Made by a program: the position numbers and the translations under genes. From a virus, in the IMG/VR virus record IMGVR_UViG_3300009149_000373, positions 1-20,288 of that record: a stretch of DNA of 20,288 nucleotides, one strand, 5' to 3'. The notes beneath the pieces are model-generated. The model had not been told where the DNA came from. It worked only from the letters and a program-made list of their open reading frames with translations, and did not search any database. Below, in pieces: positions 6,523 to 14,363 of the stretch (its first letter is position 1; every line of letters begins with the position of its first letter).

Positions 6523-6635
6523 CGCTTTCTCCATGAAATACACATAATTGAGAAGCAAAGCAACGCACATATTTTGCATAAGAAAAGTAGAGCTTCTGCC
6601 CATGTTATTATTATTTTAAAAACCATATCACTCAT
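6519..6635 (-). CDS. Small membrane protein, 38 residues
   Basis: The frame MSDMVFKIIITWAEALLFLC then KICALLCFSIMCISWRKR is one long hydrophobic, Cys-rich segment with a basic tail. AAAGGAGACGTTATGAGTGA precedes it exactly as at six other genes, and its stop overlaps the next start (CGATGAG). Product unknown. Confidence 0.6.
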   Translation of the reverse strand: MSDMVFKIIITWAEALLFLCKICALLCFSIMCISWRKR

Positions 6636-6856
6636 AACGTCTCCTTTAATTTAGTTTCCCTAGCTACCAAAAACTCTTTGTGAATTTCAATAATATTTCT
6701 ATAAAAACGAATGTCAGTTTTATGATACTTTTTTTCTTTTAATAAAGGGGATAGAAGCCCATTGTACCTATTAATTTGAAATTCAGACTCTTTTATATCT
6801 TGCTTTATCTTTTCTTTTGTTAACGATTCTGTCCTTACTTTTATCTCCTCACTCAT
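6632..6856 (-). CDS. Coiled-coil hypothetical protein
   Basis: 74 residues from ATG at 6856 (MSEEIKVRTESLTKEKIKQD...), chosen for the AAAGGAGACGTTATGAGTGA cassette. Highly charged heptad-like helix from residue 10 to the end. Ends in KETL, encoded by the next gene's ribosome cassette. Unknown function. Confidence 0.65.
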   Translation of the reverse strand: MSEEIKVRTESLTKEKIKQDIKESEFQINRYNGLLSPLLKEKKYHKTDIRFYRNIIEIHKEFLVARETKLKETL

Positions 6857-7008
6857 AACGTCTCCTTTTCCAAGCATTTTTCATCCAATAGCAATGCTAC
6901 TCTTAATGGACCAATGTCAAAAACTTTGCATCTGCATTTATTATCTACCCTGCCGATTGACCATGGAGGTGAGTATCTAATTACTAAGTTTTTAATTCTT
7001 ATATGCAT
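6853..7008 (-). CDS. Small hypothetical protein, 51 residues
   Basis: The frame reads MHIRIKNLVIRYSPPWSIGR, with CRC and a single later Cys, and ends LEKETL in the ribosome cassette of the next gene (ATGA overlap). Its own start has GAGAAAGCGATG, a variant of the cassette seen at 6522. Function unknown. Confidence 0.55.
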   Translation of the reverse strand: MHIRIKNLVIRYSPPWSIGRVDNKCRCKVFDIGPLRVALLLDEKCLEKETL

Positions 7009-7015
7009 CGCTTTC

Positions 7016-7213
7016 TCATTTATCCCTATACTGACTTTTTACGATATCAGAAAAAGATTTTCCTTTATTTCCAAAATCATTATGGCATGTAAGATTACAA
7101 AAATATGACTCTTCATCAGGTTCATTATTTGATGAAAGCACACCTAATCTCTCTTGGCAATTTGCGCAACTTATAGTTGATTTAATTTTGGTGTTATTTA
7201 TTTTCTCACTCAT
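7016..7213 (-). CDS. Small zinc-finger-like protein
   Basis: 65 residues from ATG at 7213, chosen for AAAGGAGACGTTATGAGTGA; the frame further upstream crosses a hairpin. C-x2-C (CANC) and C-x3-C (CNLTC) spaced by about 22 residues suggest a treble-clef or zinc ribbon. Small phage Zn proteins of this kind often bind host proteins, but the partner is unknown. Confidence 0.65.
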   Translation of the reverse strand: MSEKINNTKIKSTISCANCQERLGVLSSNNEPDEESYFCNLTCHNDFGNKGKSFSDIVKSQYRDK

Positions 7214-7238
7214 AACGTCTCCTTTAATCTTATTTGAT

Positions 7239-7262
7239 AAAGGTGTCGGATTCGACACCTTT
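7239..7262. terminator. Perfect 10-bp hairpin in the leader of the 7213 gene
   Basis: AAAGGTGTCG (7239-7248), loop GATT, CGACACCTTT (7253-7262), followed on the plus strand by TTTAACC. In the leftward transcript it falls directly after the 12-codon frame at 7300-7262 and 26 bases before the ATG at 7213, the layout of an attenuator. A short terminator is the conservative reading. Confidence 0.6.
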
Positions 7263-7300
7263 TAACCTTGTTTAAGCACGATGCTTATTTGATCAATCAC
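7262..7300 (-). CDS. Possible 12-codon leader peptide
   Basis: GTG at 7300 is preceded by AAAAAAGGAGAAAGCG, one of the strongest ribosome sites in the window, yet the frame stops after MIDQISIVLKQG. The stop overlaps the foot of the hairpin at 7239-7262. Either a leader peptide controlling the hairpin or the remnant of a lost gene. Confidence 0.35.
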   Translation of the reverse strand: MIDQISIVLKQG

Positions 7301-7314
7301 CGCTTTCTCCTTTT

Positions 7315-7566
7315 TTAATATAAAATCCAATTATTATTACAGTCTAGGCAATGCATTTTAGTTAATCCGAAATCCTCAAAATCTTTTACTCGGGTAGATT
7401 TGCAATCTTTACATATGGATGATGCCCTTCGATTAAGCTCTCTAATGCTATCGCTAGAGAGTAGTGTTCCTTTAGAAACAAACTTGAGATATGACTCCGG
7501 AACCTCAGACCATTTCTTTCCGGCGTATTTCAATGCGGGGACTATATCTTTATTGTTAAATTCCAT
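7315..7566 (-). CDS. DUF3820-like N-terminus with C-terminal zinc ribbon
   Basis: 83 residues from ATG at 7566 (MEFNNKDIVPALKYAGKKW...), the first ATG after the promoter at 7597-7625. Residues 10-30 (LKYAGKKWSEVPESYLKF) match the GK-W-VP-YL pattern of DUF3820-type small proteins; the C-terminus has CKDC and CLDC, a zinc ribbon. First gene of the long leftward array. Function unknown. Confidence 0.65.
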   Translation of the reverse strand: MEFNNKDIVPALKYAGKKWSEVPESYLKFVSKGTLLSSDSIRELNRRASSICKDCKSTRVKDFEDFGLTKMHCLDCNNNWILY

Positions 7567-7596
7567 TTTGTCACCAGCCTTTATAAGTATAGGTGC

Positions 7597-7625
7597 ATGA
7601 TACATTTAAACTTATGGGGTGTCAA
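7597..7625 (-). promoter_or_regulatory. Leftward promoter of the small-gene array
   Basis: TTGACA (7620-7625, minus strand), a 17-base spacer and TATCAT (7597-7602). Transcription would start near 7590, just before the ATG at 7566. It is the best promoter match in the window on this strand and faces away from parA. Confidence 0.65.
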
Positions 7626-7748
7626 TTACAAATTTAGCCAACATAATATGCGGTATTTTCGGAATTCGGATTTGGCTGAACGTGCTAAAAATTAAAAAAT
7701 CAATATAAATTAAGAACGAATCAGGTTTGGCCAGTATAGAAAACTTAG

Positions 7749-7777
7749 TTGACATTTATCCAAAACTTATATACATT
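7749..7777 (+). promoter_or_regulatory. Promoter of parA
   Basis: TTGACA (7749-7754), 17-base spacer, TACATT (7772-7777), then AAGGGAG and the ATG at 7801. Divergent from the promoter at 7597-7625; the 120 bases between them show no gene. Confidence 0.55.
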
Positions 7778-7800
7778 TATTTAAAAACAAGGGAGTATAT

Positions 7801-8598
7801 ATGAAAGAATGTAAAATAATCACAATAGCTAATCATAAAGGCGGTGTAGCAAAGACCACTACTGCCATAAATTTAGCAGCTGGAATTTTGGAAGTTGATC
7901 ATAGTTCGCGTGTTCTTTTGATAGATACAGATCCACAATGCAATCTGACTATGGCAATGTTTCCATTTAAAAAGCAGGATTATGAAACTGCATTGACCAT
8001 GATTGATGTATTTTCAAAAAAGGCAATAGATAATGAAATAAAAAAGTCAAACATTAAGGGCGTTGATATAATAGCTAGCCATCAAAATTTGTGTTTAACC
8101 GAAAAAGAAATACTTGGCACACCTAGATCAATAAATGGAATGGGTTCATTTATATCAAAAGGTCATTTAAAAGAGCAATATGATTTTATCATAATAGACA
8201 CGCCGCCTAGCCCCAATTCTCCCTTTACAGTTAGCGCTTTGACTTGCTCTGACTATTATATTCTGTGTATAAAAAGCGAAGATTGTTTTTCATTAGAAGG
8301 CATGGGTCATTTTGAATCACTGGCGCAAGAGGTAATGGAAACAACCAATCCAGAATTAATATTGTTAGGACACGTTCTCACTATGTATGACGGGAGAAAT
8401 AAAACCTGTCAGCTTCAGGAGTCAATCGCGCGATCTAAATATGGTGAATCAGTTTTTAAGTCTATTATTAGAACAAACACCGATATATCAAGAGCAAATG
8501 GTGAAAAGGTATCTATTTTTCAAAGAAATAAATGGGTAAACGGCGCAAAAGATTATCTTGATTTTACTAAAGAGTTTTTGGAAAGAATAAGTAATTAA
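7801..8598 (+). CDS. parA: ParA-type partition ATPase
   Basis: 265 residues. The deviant Walker A box KGGVAKTT (residues 13-20) with the signature lysine K13 and the P-loop lysine K18, the A' box LLIDTDPQCNLT and the Walker B FIIIDTPPS identify a ParA/Soj ATPase. There is no N-terminal HTH, so it is the short form. ParA proteins move plasmid copies along the nucleoid with a centromere-binding partner; the partner here would be the product of the adjacent gene, which starts two bases after this stop. Its presence in phage DNA points to a prophage kept as a plasmid. AAGGGAG precedes the ATG. Confidence 0.95.
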   Translation: MKECKIITIANHKGGVAKTTTAINLAAGILEVDHSSRVLLIDTDPQCNLTMAMFPFKKQDYETALTMIDVFSKKAIDNEIKKSNIKGVDIIASHQNLCLTEKEILGTPRSINGMGSFISKGHLKEQYDFIIIDTPPSPNSPFTVSALTCSDYYILCIKSEDCFSLEGMGHFESLAQEVMETTNPELILLGHVLTMYDGRNKTCQLQESIARSKYGESVFKSIIRTNTDISRANGEKVSIFQRNKWVNGAKDYLDFTKEFLERISN

Positions 8599-8599
8599 A

Positions 8600-9781
8600 A
8601 TGAATAATGATGCTTTAAATAAAGAGCTTAAAGATAGCCTTGATTTTACAACAGGCGTTTTTTCATCTCAAAAAAAATCATCTATATTAGGTTTGATTAA
8701 AACTGAAAACATCGACATCGATACAACACCGATACAACATAGTAACAACATAGATACGACAAGCACGATGACATCGATACAACACCGATACAACATAGAT
8801 ACAAAACCGATACAACATAGATACAACATAGATACAGGGTGCGATACAAGCTCCGCTACAACTCCGATACAACATAGATACAACATAGATACGAAACAAG
8901 CCTCTTTTCATGATATTGGTGGCAATGAAAAAACCATCCTTATGATGTTTAATGATATCTGTAAAAGAGCTAACAATAATCAGACTGGTCAAATATATTT
9001 AGATAAGCTTTCCGAGTCATTAGAATGTAAGAAGGAGTCCGCACGAATGGCCTTAAACCGGCTTGTAACAAAGGGATGTATAAAAAGGATTAAATCATAT
9101 AAGGGTAGACCCGGCTGGACTATATACGAAATGAACCATAAAACAAGGAATGAAATACTTGATTTTGAGAGAAACCACGAATCACAACATAGATACAACA
9201 TAGATACAACACCGATACAACATAGTAGCAACATAGATACAGTGTGCGCTACGGGGTGCGATACAAGATCCCCCTATAATAATAAAACTCTTAATAAAGA
9301 TATTATTATTATTCTTAATACAGACGAATTAAATGCGCTCGGTGTTCACTTCGGTAAATCACAGGCCGCGCAATTAACGGCGCTTGGTATATCAGAATTA
9401 TCAGCACAGGCATCAATTGACGCTTTTGTTCACGATTTAAACAATTGGAGTATGGCTAGTGATGGTAAATTTAATAAACGCGCAAATATCGCATATTTGA
9501 TGGGTGCGTTTAGAAACAGTGGCGAGTACACGGCAGTTACACCCGGATTTGAAAGCATTGAAGAAATGGCGATAAGGGAGCAAGCAGAAGCCATTTTGAA
9601 AAAACAAGAGCGCACAAAGCGTGATAAGGCGGTGATTTCAGAAGATGCATTTGAGAACTGGTATGAAAAAATAGATAATGAAAGTTTAATAAAAGCTGTT
9701 CCTGGATTTAATGGGGTTCGTAATGGGGGAATCAAGAGGTTCGCCAAGGCTTATTTTATGGAGGATGTTTATGATGGATAG
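8600..9781 (+). CDS. Winged-helix replication/partition protein with internally encoded iterons
   Basis: 393 residues. Residues about 108-180 (NEKTILMMFNDICKRANNNQ...SARMALNRLVTKGCIKRIKS) form a winged helix. On either side lie linkers (about 38-100 and 194-224) made of the motif TPIQHRYNIDT, encoded by 11-bp DNA repeats. The C-terminal 150 residues (KFNKRANIAYLMGAFRNSG...) resemble the ends of phage and plasmid replication proteins. Directly after parA, it could be the replication initiator, the centromere-binding ParB equivalent, or both. The repeats probably are its own binding sites. Which role applies cannot be decided from sequence. Confidence 0.75.
   Translation: MNNDALNKELKDSLDFTTGVFSSQKKSSILGLIKTENIDIDTTPIQHSNNIDTTSTMTSIQHRYNIDTKPIQHRYNIDTGCDTSSATTPIQHRYNIDTKQASFHDIGGNEKTILMMFNDICKRANNNQTGQIYLDKLSESLECKKESARMALNRLVTKGCIKRIKSYKGRPGWTIYEMNHKTRNEILDFERNHESQHRYNIDTTPIQHSSNIDTVCATGCDTRSPYNNKTLNKDIIIILNTDELNALGVHFGKSQAAQLTALGISELSAQASIDAFVHDLNNWSMASDGKFNKRANIAYLMGAFRNSGEYTAVTPGFESIEEMAIREQAEAILKKQERTKRDKAVISEDAFENWYEKIDNESLIKAVPGFNGVRNGGIKRFAKAYFMEDVYDG
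8711..8898 (+). repeat. Iteron cluster 1 (11-bp unit GATACAACATA)
   Basis: About 15 tandem or near-tandem copies of an 11-bp unit, best copies GATACAACATA and GATACAACACC, with weaker ones such as GATACAGGG and GCTACAACT. The period is one helical turn, so all sites face one side of the DNA. Typical of iteron origins or centromeres. Confidence 0.85.
9181..9272 (+). repeat. Iteron cluster 2 (same 11-bp unit)
   Basis: About eight copies of the same unit in the second linker of the gene. GGGTGCGATACAAG followed by (A/C)TCC occurs near the end of this cluster and also inside cluster 1, so the two clusters are related by duplication. An AT-rich stretch follows. Confidence 0.85.
9272..9322. other. 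AT-rich stretch beside the iterons, possible DNA unwinding element
   Basis: After cluster 2 the sequence becomes almost pure A/T, with ATAATAATA and TATTATTAT as inverted arms. Iteron block followed by an AT-rich block is the usual order of a plasmid origin. It also encodes NNKTLNKDIIIIL of the protein, so it is coding as well. Confidence 0.45.
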
Positions 9782-10781
9782 AAACGAAAACTTAATAAAT
9801 ACCAAAGTATTTAGATTGGTTGGCGCCGGCATGTATTTAATTATAGGCACTTTTATTTATTTCGTATCGTCTTTATTTTTTGATGTGAATTTTTATAAAA
9901 TGTCATTTATTTTTGTCTTTATTGGAATATATTTTCTTTCGTTATCGCTTTACGTTGATGAAACTGCAAAGCCATATAAAAAAAGTTTTATCTATAAATC
10001 AAAACACAATAAAACGAAGTCCGCTTTTATTGTGTTTTTATATTCATTTTTTATTGTTTTTATTTCGATCTCTTTTTTATCCATACTAGGTCAAATTACT
10101 GGAATGAATTATTTTTTAAAAATTTCCAAGCCAGTAAATAATTTTTACATATCTTATATCCATAAAAATGATGCTTTATTAAAGCAAGACACAATGTCAC
10201 AAATTGAAAATAAAGTGAGGCTAATTTCCAATAAAGAAAACGTGCTTCTGCATGATGCAGCTAGAATATTTGTATATAGAAATAGCAATCACAATATAAA
10301 TGAATGGAACAATAAGGACGCTTGGAATCTAAACATGGTTCTTAATATTATGGCTTCTGGCACACAGAAGCCGAGCCTTTCTTGCGGTCCAAGAGCTGGT
10401 GTTTTGAGAAAAATATATAAATATTTAGAAATTAAAAATAGAGTGGTTCATATTTATACTGATAACTATCCAGAATTAAGAAGTCATACAATGAACGAAG
10501 TGATGATAAATAATAAATGGCACATTCAAGACAGCGACTTCAATATTGTTTTTATAAACAAAGAAAACAATGAACGGATCGACGTAAAGACAATGGTTTC
10601 CATTGAAAATTACAAAAGCATTATGCCTTATAACAATGAAATATTAGATTGGGAATATAATAATGCATTGGTATTAAAAGGCTATTTTGAAGTAGCAAAA
10701 TACAGCAAAATTTATTATAAAAAAATCATAAATAAAAATAAATTTTTATCAGAAATTATGATTAGTCAAATATTCAATTAG
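9771..10781 (+). CDS. Membrane-anchored transglutaminase-like (papain-fold) protein
   Basis: 336 residues from ATG at 9771, chosen for GGAGG six bases upstream; it overlaps the end of the previous gene by 11 bases. Three hydrophobic segments (about 13-37, 44-63, 83-108) are followed by a soluble domain with the transglutaminase-type triad: SCGPRAGVL (C205), SHTMNEVM (H239) and NNKWHIQDSDF (D254). Such domains act as proteases, amidases or peptide cross-linkers. The membrane anchor suggests action at the cell envelope. It is not part of any standard Mu-like set, so it may be a moron (lysogenic conversion, exclusion or host modification). Substrate unknown. Confidence 0.7.
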   Translation: MMDRNENLINTKVFRLVGAGMYLIIGTFIYFVSSLFFDVNFYKMSFIFVFIGIYFLSLSLYVDETAKPYKKSFIYKSKHNKTKSAFIVFLYSFFIVFISISFLSILGQITGMNYFLKISKPVNNFYISYIHKNDALLKQDTMSQIENKVRLISNKENVLLHDAARIFVYRNSNHNINEWNNKDAWNLNMVLNIMASGTQKPSLSCGPRAGVLRKIYKYLEIKNRVVHIYTDNYPELRSHTMNEVMINNKWHIQDSDFNIVFINKENNERIDVKTMVSIENYKSIMPYNNEILDWEYNNALVLKGYFEVAKYSKIYYKKIINKNKFLSEIMISQIFN

Positions 10782-10785
10782 TTTT

Positions 10786-11685
10786 TTACGGAATAACTGC
10801 GACAACGTATAGCTCCATATTTCCAGAAACTTGAACTTGGTTGGCACCGGCGTTTGATGCTCTGACTTCAATCTTATTTGAACTGCTATTCAAATTAAAT
10901 GTAATGTCAGTTTGTAGGTTAATATTTTGATTAAGAAGTGCCAAATTAATAGTATTAAAGGCTGATACTGGAGATGCTTGAACATTACCTGTTAGATTAA
11001 AATCCCAATCTGCTAAATCTAGTGCGGATGTACCTTCTTGAGCATTAATTCGGCCACTAAGTGAAAAATACAATTGAGATGGTGTGGCAAGTTTATCTAT
11101 ACTAAAAAGGACTATGTTTGAAACTCCTCCGTTTACTGATTTCTGAAATCTAAATCTTTTTGTTTGAAGTAAACTTAGGTTTGTTATATCTACTGATGCG
11201 CCACCAGAAATAATGTTTCCCAACGCAATATCAAACTCCTCAATAACTTTGCTTATTTTAAATGAGGTTCCGTCATATATTAGTTCTATATAATCTCCAG
11301 CATTTATTAGTCCAGGATTAGGATCTGTTGTGCCATCAGATAGTTTTATGTTTTTAACTCCTACACTATTGATATTAATCGTTGAAGCGCCTGTATTTGT
11401 ATTTACAACAAGAAACCTGATTCGCATTCCTTCAACATATTCAAAAATAGATATTCTTGGGCTTACTGGTTGAAGTAAATAAACATCAGCTGCACTGCCA
11501 CCGGATTCCTCATAGAAATCACCTACTGAACTATACTGTGATATTCCTTTTATAAGCTGAGAGTTATCCCCTGTGTTTACCGATTGATTTGCGCCAGTAA
11601 CAGCGTTGTTAATCTCAGCTACTTTCGTATTATCATCAGTTGATGCGTACGTGTCGCCCGCTATAAATGGTCCAGTAACACCCAT
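10786..11685 (-). CDS. Tail fibre-like protein
   Basis: 299 residues, rich in Gly, Ser, Thr, Asn. Residues 1-60 (GDTYASTDDNTKVAEINNAV) resemble fibre attachment regions, the middle (NTNTGASTININSVGVKNIK) is a beta-repeat often seen in tail fibre and collar proteins, and the C-terminus is all beta. It lies just downstream of the gp48-like gene, where fibre genes sit in Mu-like phages. No clear ribosome site precedes the ATG at 11685; translation may be coupled. No chaperone gene follows, as the next gene is convergent. Confidence 0.7.
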   Translation of the reverse strand: MGVTGPFIAGDTYASTDDNTKVAEINNAVTGANQSVNTGDNSQLIKGISQYSSVGDFYEESGGSAADVYLLQPVSPRISIFEYVEGMRIRFLVVNTNTGASTININSVGVKNIKLSDGTTDPNPGLINAGDYIELIYDGTSFKISKVIEEFDIALGNIISGGASVDITNLSLLQTKRFRFQKSVNGGVSNIVLFSIDKLATPSQLYFSLSGRINAQEGTSALDLADWDFNLTGNVQASPVSAFNTINLALLNQNINLQTDITFNLNSSSNKIEVRASNAGANQVQVSGNMELYVVAVIP

Positions 11686-11700
11686 GAGCGATATTATAGA

Positions 11701-12288
11701 CTAGCAGTTGAAGAAAGTCACTGTTTTGTATGCTGGTATTAATATCCTAATTAAACACTGCAAAATATCAGCTTTTGAAGGATTAGTTAGAAAATCACCT
11801 TTGATTACTATGTCAAATGTTTCTGTTGCAAACACGAATGGGAAAACATAGGGAAAGGCGTTTTCGTCGTCACTAAATATGAAATCAAATGTATATGGAA
11901 ATCCTGGTGGGTTCACAAATGATATTGTAAAGCCAAGAATTGCGCCTAAATTAATAAAATCGGCCTCTGTTTGTACTGACAATGATGTCAGTTTTAATAA
12001 AATGTTATCTCTTCTCTCTTGTTTTGTAGCGGCTATAGGGATGCATGAATCAGGTATCCCTAAAGATGATTCCCACTCATCTAAAAAGATATCCGTTGTT
12101 CTAGGGTCTCGTTGTTCTAAGAATGTTGAAAAAAGATCATAAATCCTTTTTTGTTCTATTGATAAAGATTCAATTAACAGCCTTAAGTTTGAACCAAGTC
12201 TAAATTTTGCTTCATACGCTTTTCCATCAGGGAAAAATTGCGCAAATAAATTAGCGTGTTGCTCCTGTGAAAATTGTTTTATGGTCAT
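11701..12288 (-). CDS. Mu gp48-like baseplate protein (DUF2313/YmfQ)
   Basis: 195 residues. LFAQFFPDGKAYEAKFRLGS and SLSIEQKRIYDL then TDIFLDEWESSLGIPDSC are typical of the gp48/DUF2313 family, followed by TKQERRDNILLKLTS. It links the baseplate wedge to the fibres in contractile tails. Its start overlaps the end of the baseplate J gene at 12288. Confidence 0.85.
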   Translation of the reverse strand: MTIKQFSQEQHANLFAQFFPDGKAYEAKFRLGSNLRLLIESLSIEQKRIYDLFSTFLEQRDPRTTDIFLDEWESSLGIPDSCIPIAATKQERRDNILLKLTSLSVQTEADFINLGAILGFTISFVNPPGFPYTFDFIFSDDENAFPYVFPFVFATETFDIVIKGDFLTNPSKADILQCLIRILIPAYKTVTFFNC

Positions 12289-13844
12289 TATGGATAGGTT
12301 ATTGTGCCTAGTATAGGAAGCTCACTAACACCGATCGTAATGTCGGTCGTTGGCGTGCTTAGCGTAAAGCTATCAAGTAAATTACCGCCTGAATCAACGG
12401 TAGAATTAATTATGGATTCATAATCTATTTTTTTTAGATTAACACCAACCGTCGTACCACTTGAAAAAAATGATTGGAGATTTTCTGATATTGCGGTTTG
12501 CATAGAAGCTGTATTCGGGCTTAATGCAGAAAATGTAAATGGTATTACATTTCCTGTTGGTCCAGAAACGATCACATCTTGATCTTGTATATCAGCGGGT
12601 CTAATTTTATTTATTTGGTCTTTAACGGCGCTAACTTCTCCGGCTGAAGGGATTATGTTTAGTCCTGTCCCGTCATTATCCCTAACAAAGAAAATTCGAA
12701 CTTGCCCTATATTTGTAACTGAAAAATTCACAACAATTGGACCGGTCGCAGGAGATGCTGGCGTTCCAGATACAATATAACCAAATTCAGTAGAGCTAAT
12801 TTTAAGTATTTTCGCGCTAACTACGTTGTATTCAGTTTGATTTGCATTGGTAACGGTTACAATTTGCCCATCAAATAAGCCATGTGGGCTTGCTGTGGTT
12901 GCTTTGGCAAACGTATCAAATCGTTCAAGTGTTGTTGATGAAACGCTGCCTAATAATGAGTTTGGCGTTTGAATAAAAACCCTAGTTACACCAGTCACTG
13001 TTTTTGCTTGCAATTCGATAGCGCTTACATTGAAGTTAGCAACTGGGTTTTGAACCCTAAACAAAAATCGATTCCTTAAAGAATCATCGCTTTCTTCGTC
13101 TGTTCCGCCAGTTACGCCAACAAAAGAAACAAAGCCGGTATCATCAACCCCTGCAATGGGAGAAGATAGCGAAACAGATTCGCCGGATTCAAGATTATTA
13201 GAAGATCCAAATGATAGGCTTTCTACTGTGACATTCGCAAATGTCGACGTTGCTGAAATAACACCCGTAGCAGGAGTCGTTGGTGTTCCTGTAATTGAAT
13301 AAGTAAATGTATTCAAGCCAGTTACAACGACTTTAAAAGTTCCGTTATAATCAGTTTCAACAGCGCCGGAAATAATGATGCTAATATTTGATGAAAAGCC
13401 ATGCGAGGCAGTTGTCGTTACGCTAACAGTTGAACTAACCCGCGTCATAGTCGCTACTGACAATATGGTTGTTTCAATTTGATCCAATACTGTTGTTTGA
13501 TAGGTTTGTCCATTTGTTGAGTTGAATTGGCTATTCAAAGGAATTGTGGTTGCATCAATGCCCGTGAACGTGACTGAGCCAGTGGCTATTGTTGACGGGT
13601 TTGGTGTGATTCCAAATATCGCAGCCCATCTAAGAAGTTCAGCTCCTTCAGTTGTATCCCAAAATGTTAAAAGCTCAACCTGCTCGATTGTTGAATATAT
13701 CTCAGAAGCCACATTTGCAAATGCAACCAAGATTGATCTTATAAAACTGTTTTTTAAAAATGGATCAAGATTATCAATCTCATTTATAACGTCGCTTGCT
13801 TGCCGATTAAATATCTGTTGCGTTGTTGGGATATCTAAAGGCAT
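12288..13844 (-). CDS. Baseplate J-like protein (Mu gp47) with two inserted repeat domains
   Basis: 518 residues. The conserved core is present: N-terminal TTEGAELLRWAAIFGITPNP, the central SPIAGVDDTGF with ESDDSLRNRFLFRVQNP, and the C-terminal VKDQINKIRPADIQDQDVIV. It forms the baseplate wedge. Two copies of a 70-residue beta domain are inserted at about 130-200 and 300-373: TTASHGF...TDYNGTF...TFTYSITGTPTTPATG and TTASPHGL...TEYNVVS...EFGYIVSGTPASPATG. This repeat also occurs in other phage structural proteins. The family is usually around 350-400 residues; the inserts explain the excess. Confidence 0.9.
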   Translation of the reverse strand: MPLDIPTTQQIFNRQASDVINEIDNLDPFLKNSFIRSILVAFANVASEIYSTIEQVELLTFWDTTEGAELLRWAAIFGITPNPSTIATGSVTFTGIDATTIPLNSQFNSTNGQTYQTTVLDQIETTILSVATMTRVSSTVSVTTTASHGFSSNISIIISGAVETDYNGTFKVVVTGLNTFTYSITGTPTTPATGVISATSTFANVTVESLSFGSSNNLESGESVSLSSPIAGVDDTGFVSFVGVTGGTDEESDDSLRNRFLFRVQNPVANFNVSAIELQAKTVTGVTRVFIQTPNSLLGSVSSTTLERFDTFAKATTASPHGLFDGQIVTVTNANQTEYNVVSAKILKISSTEFGYIVSGTPASPATGPIVVNFSVTNIGQVRIFFVRDNDGTGLNIIPSAGEVSAVKDQINKIRPADIQDQDVIVSGPTGNVIPFTFSALSPNTASMQTAISENLQSFFSSGTTVGVNLKKIDYESIINSTVDSGGNLLDSFTLSTPTTDITIGVSELPILGTITYP

Positions 13845-13870
13845 TTAATTTTTTCCTACAGGATTTATAA

Positions 13871-14317
13871 TCATACTAGTTCGGTATTTTCCCATAATTC
13901 GAATTGTTTGCTAAGAACTGAATTATCAAAACGGGTGAATTTAATATTGATTAATATGTTTTCAAACTCTGTTTGAGAATCAGCTGTTATATTTTGAACT
14001 AGTTGATCATTAACCAGCCATTGCAGCGATTCAGACGAATATCCTTCAGAGCTATTCGCTGTCGATTGCGTAGAGAGTGATTGATCAAGAAGCCACAGCT
14101 TTGAACCGATTTGATAGTCAGGATCGTCGTTTTGCTCATTGCCTATCCATCCGCGTCTTCTTGATGGCTCGGGAACCTCAGACGATGTTGCGCGGGCATC
14201 TGTTAATAGGCTCATGATAATGGCGGTATCTAAACCATCTGTTGATTTAAAATCGCCATTTTCGAAATCGATATCATAAAAACTATCTGAATTTTTTTTT
14301 AGTAAAATATCTTGCAC
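13871..14317 (-). CDS. Mu gp46-like baseplate protein
   Basis: 148 residues. MQDILLKKNSDSFYDIDFEN, then FKSTDGLDTAIIMSLLTDAR, SRRRGWIGNE and IGSKLWLLDQS match the phage GP46 family, a baseplate component. It is the first tail gene of this leftward block; the spike gene that normally precedes it lies at 1-401 on the opposite strand. Confidence 0.85.
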   Translation of the reverse strand: MQDILLKKNSDSFYDIDFENGDFKSTDGLDTAIIMSLLTDARATSSEVPEPSRRRGWIGNEQNDDPDYQIGSKLWLLDQSLSTQSTANSSEGYSSESLQWLVNDQLVQNITADSQTEFENILINIKFTRFDNSVLSKQFELWENTELV

Positions 14318-14363
14318 GATTATATTTTATCATAAAAGGGCATGTCTTCCCCATGATTTAGAT

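Noticed and set aside
8668-9234. Cys/Leu-rich frames on the minus strand (LCCIGVVSM repeats)
   Set aside because: They are the reverse reading of the iterons and have no ribosome sites.
8711-9272. CRISPR-like array
   Set aside because: The units are 11 bp and contiguous with no unique spacers, and lie inside a coding gene; they are iterons.
9711-9770. Upstream start of the transglutaminase-like gene at 9711
   Set aside because: It lies inside the preceding gene and has no ribosome site; ATG at 9771 has GGAGG.
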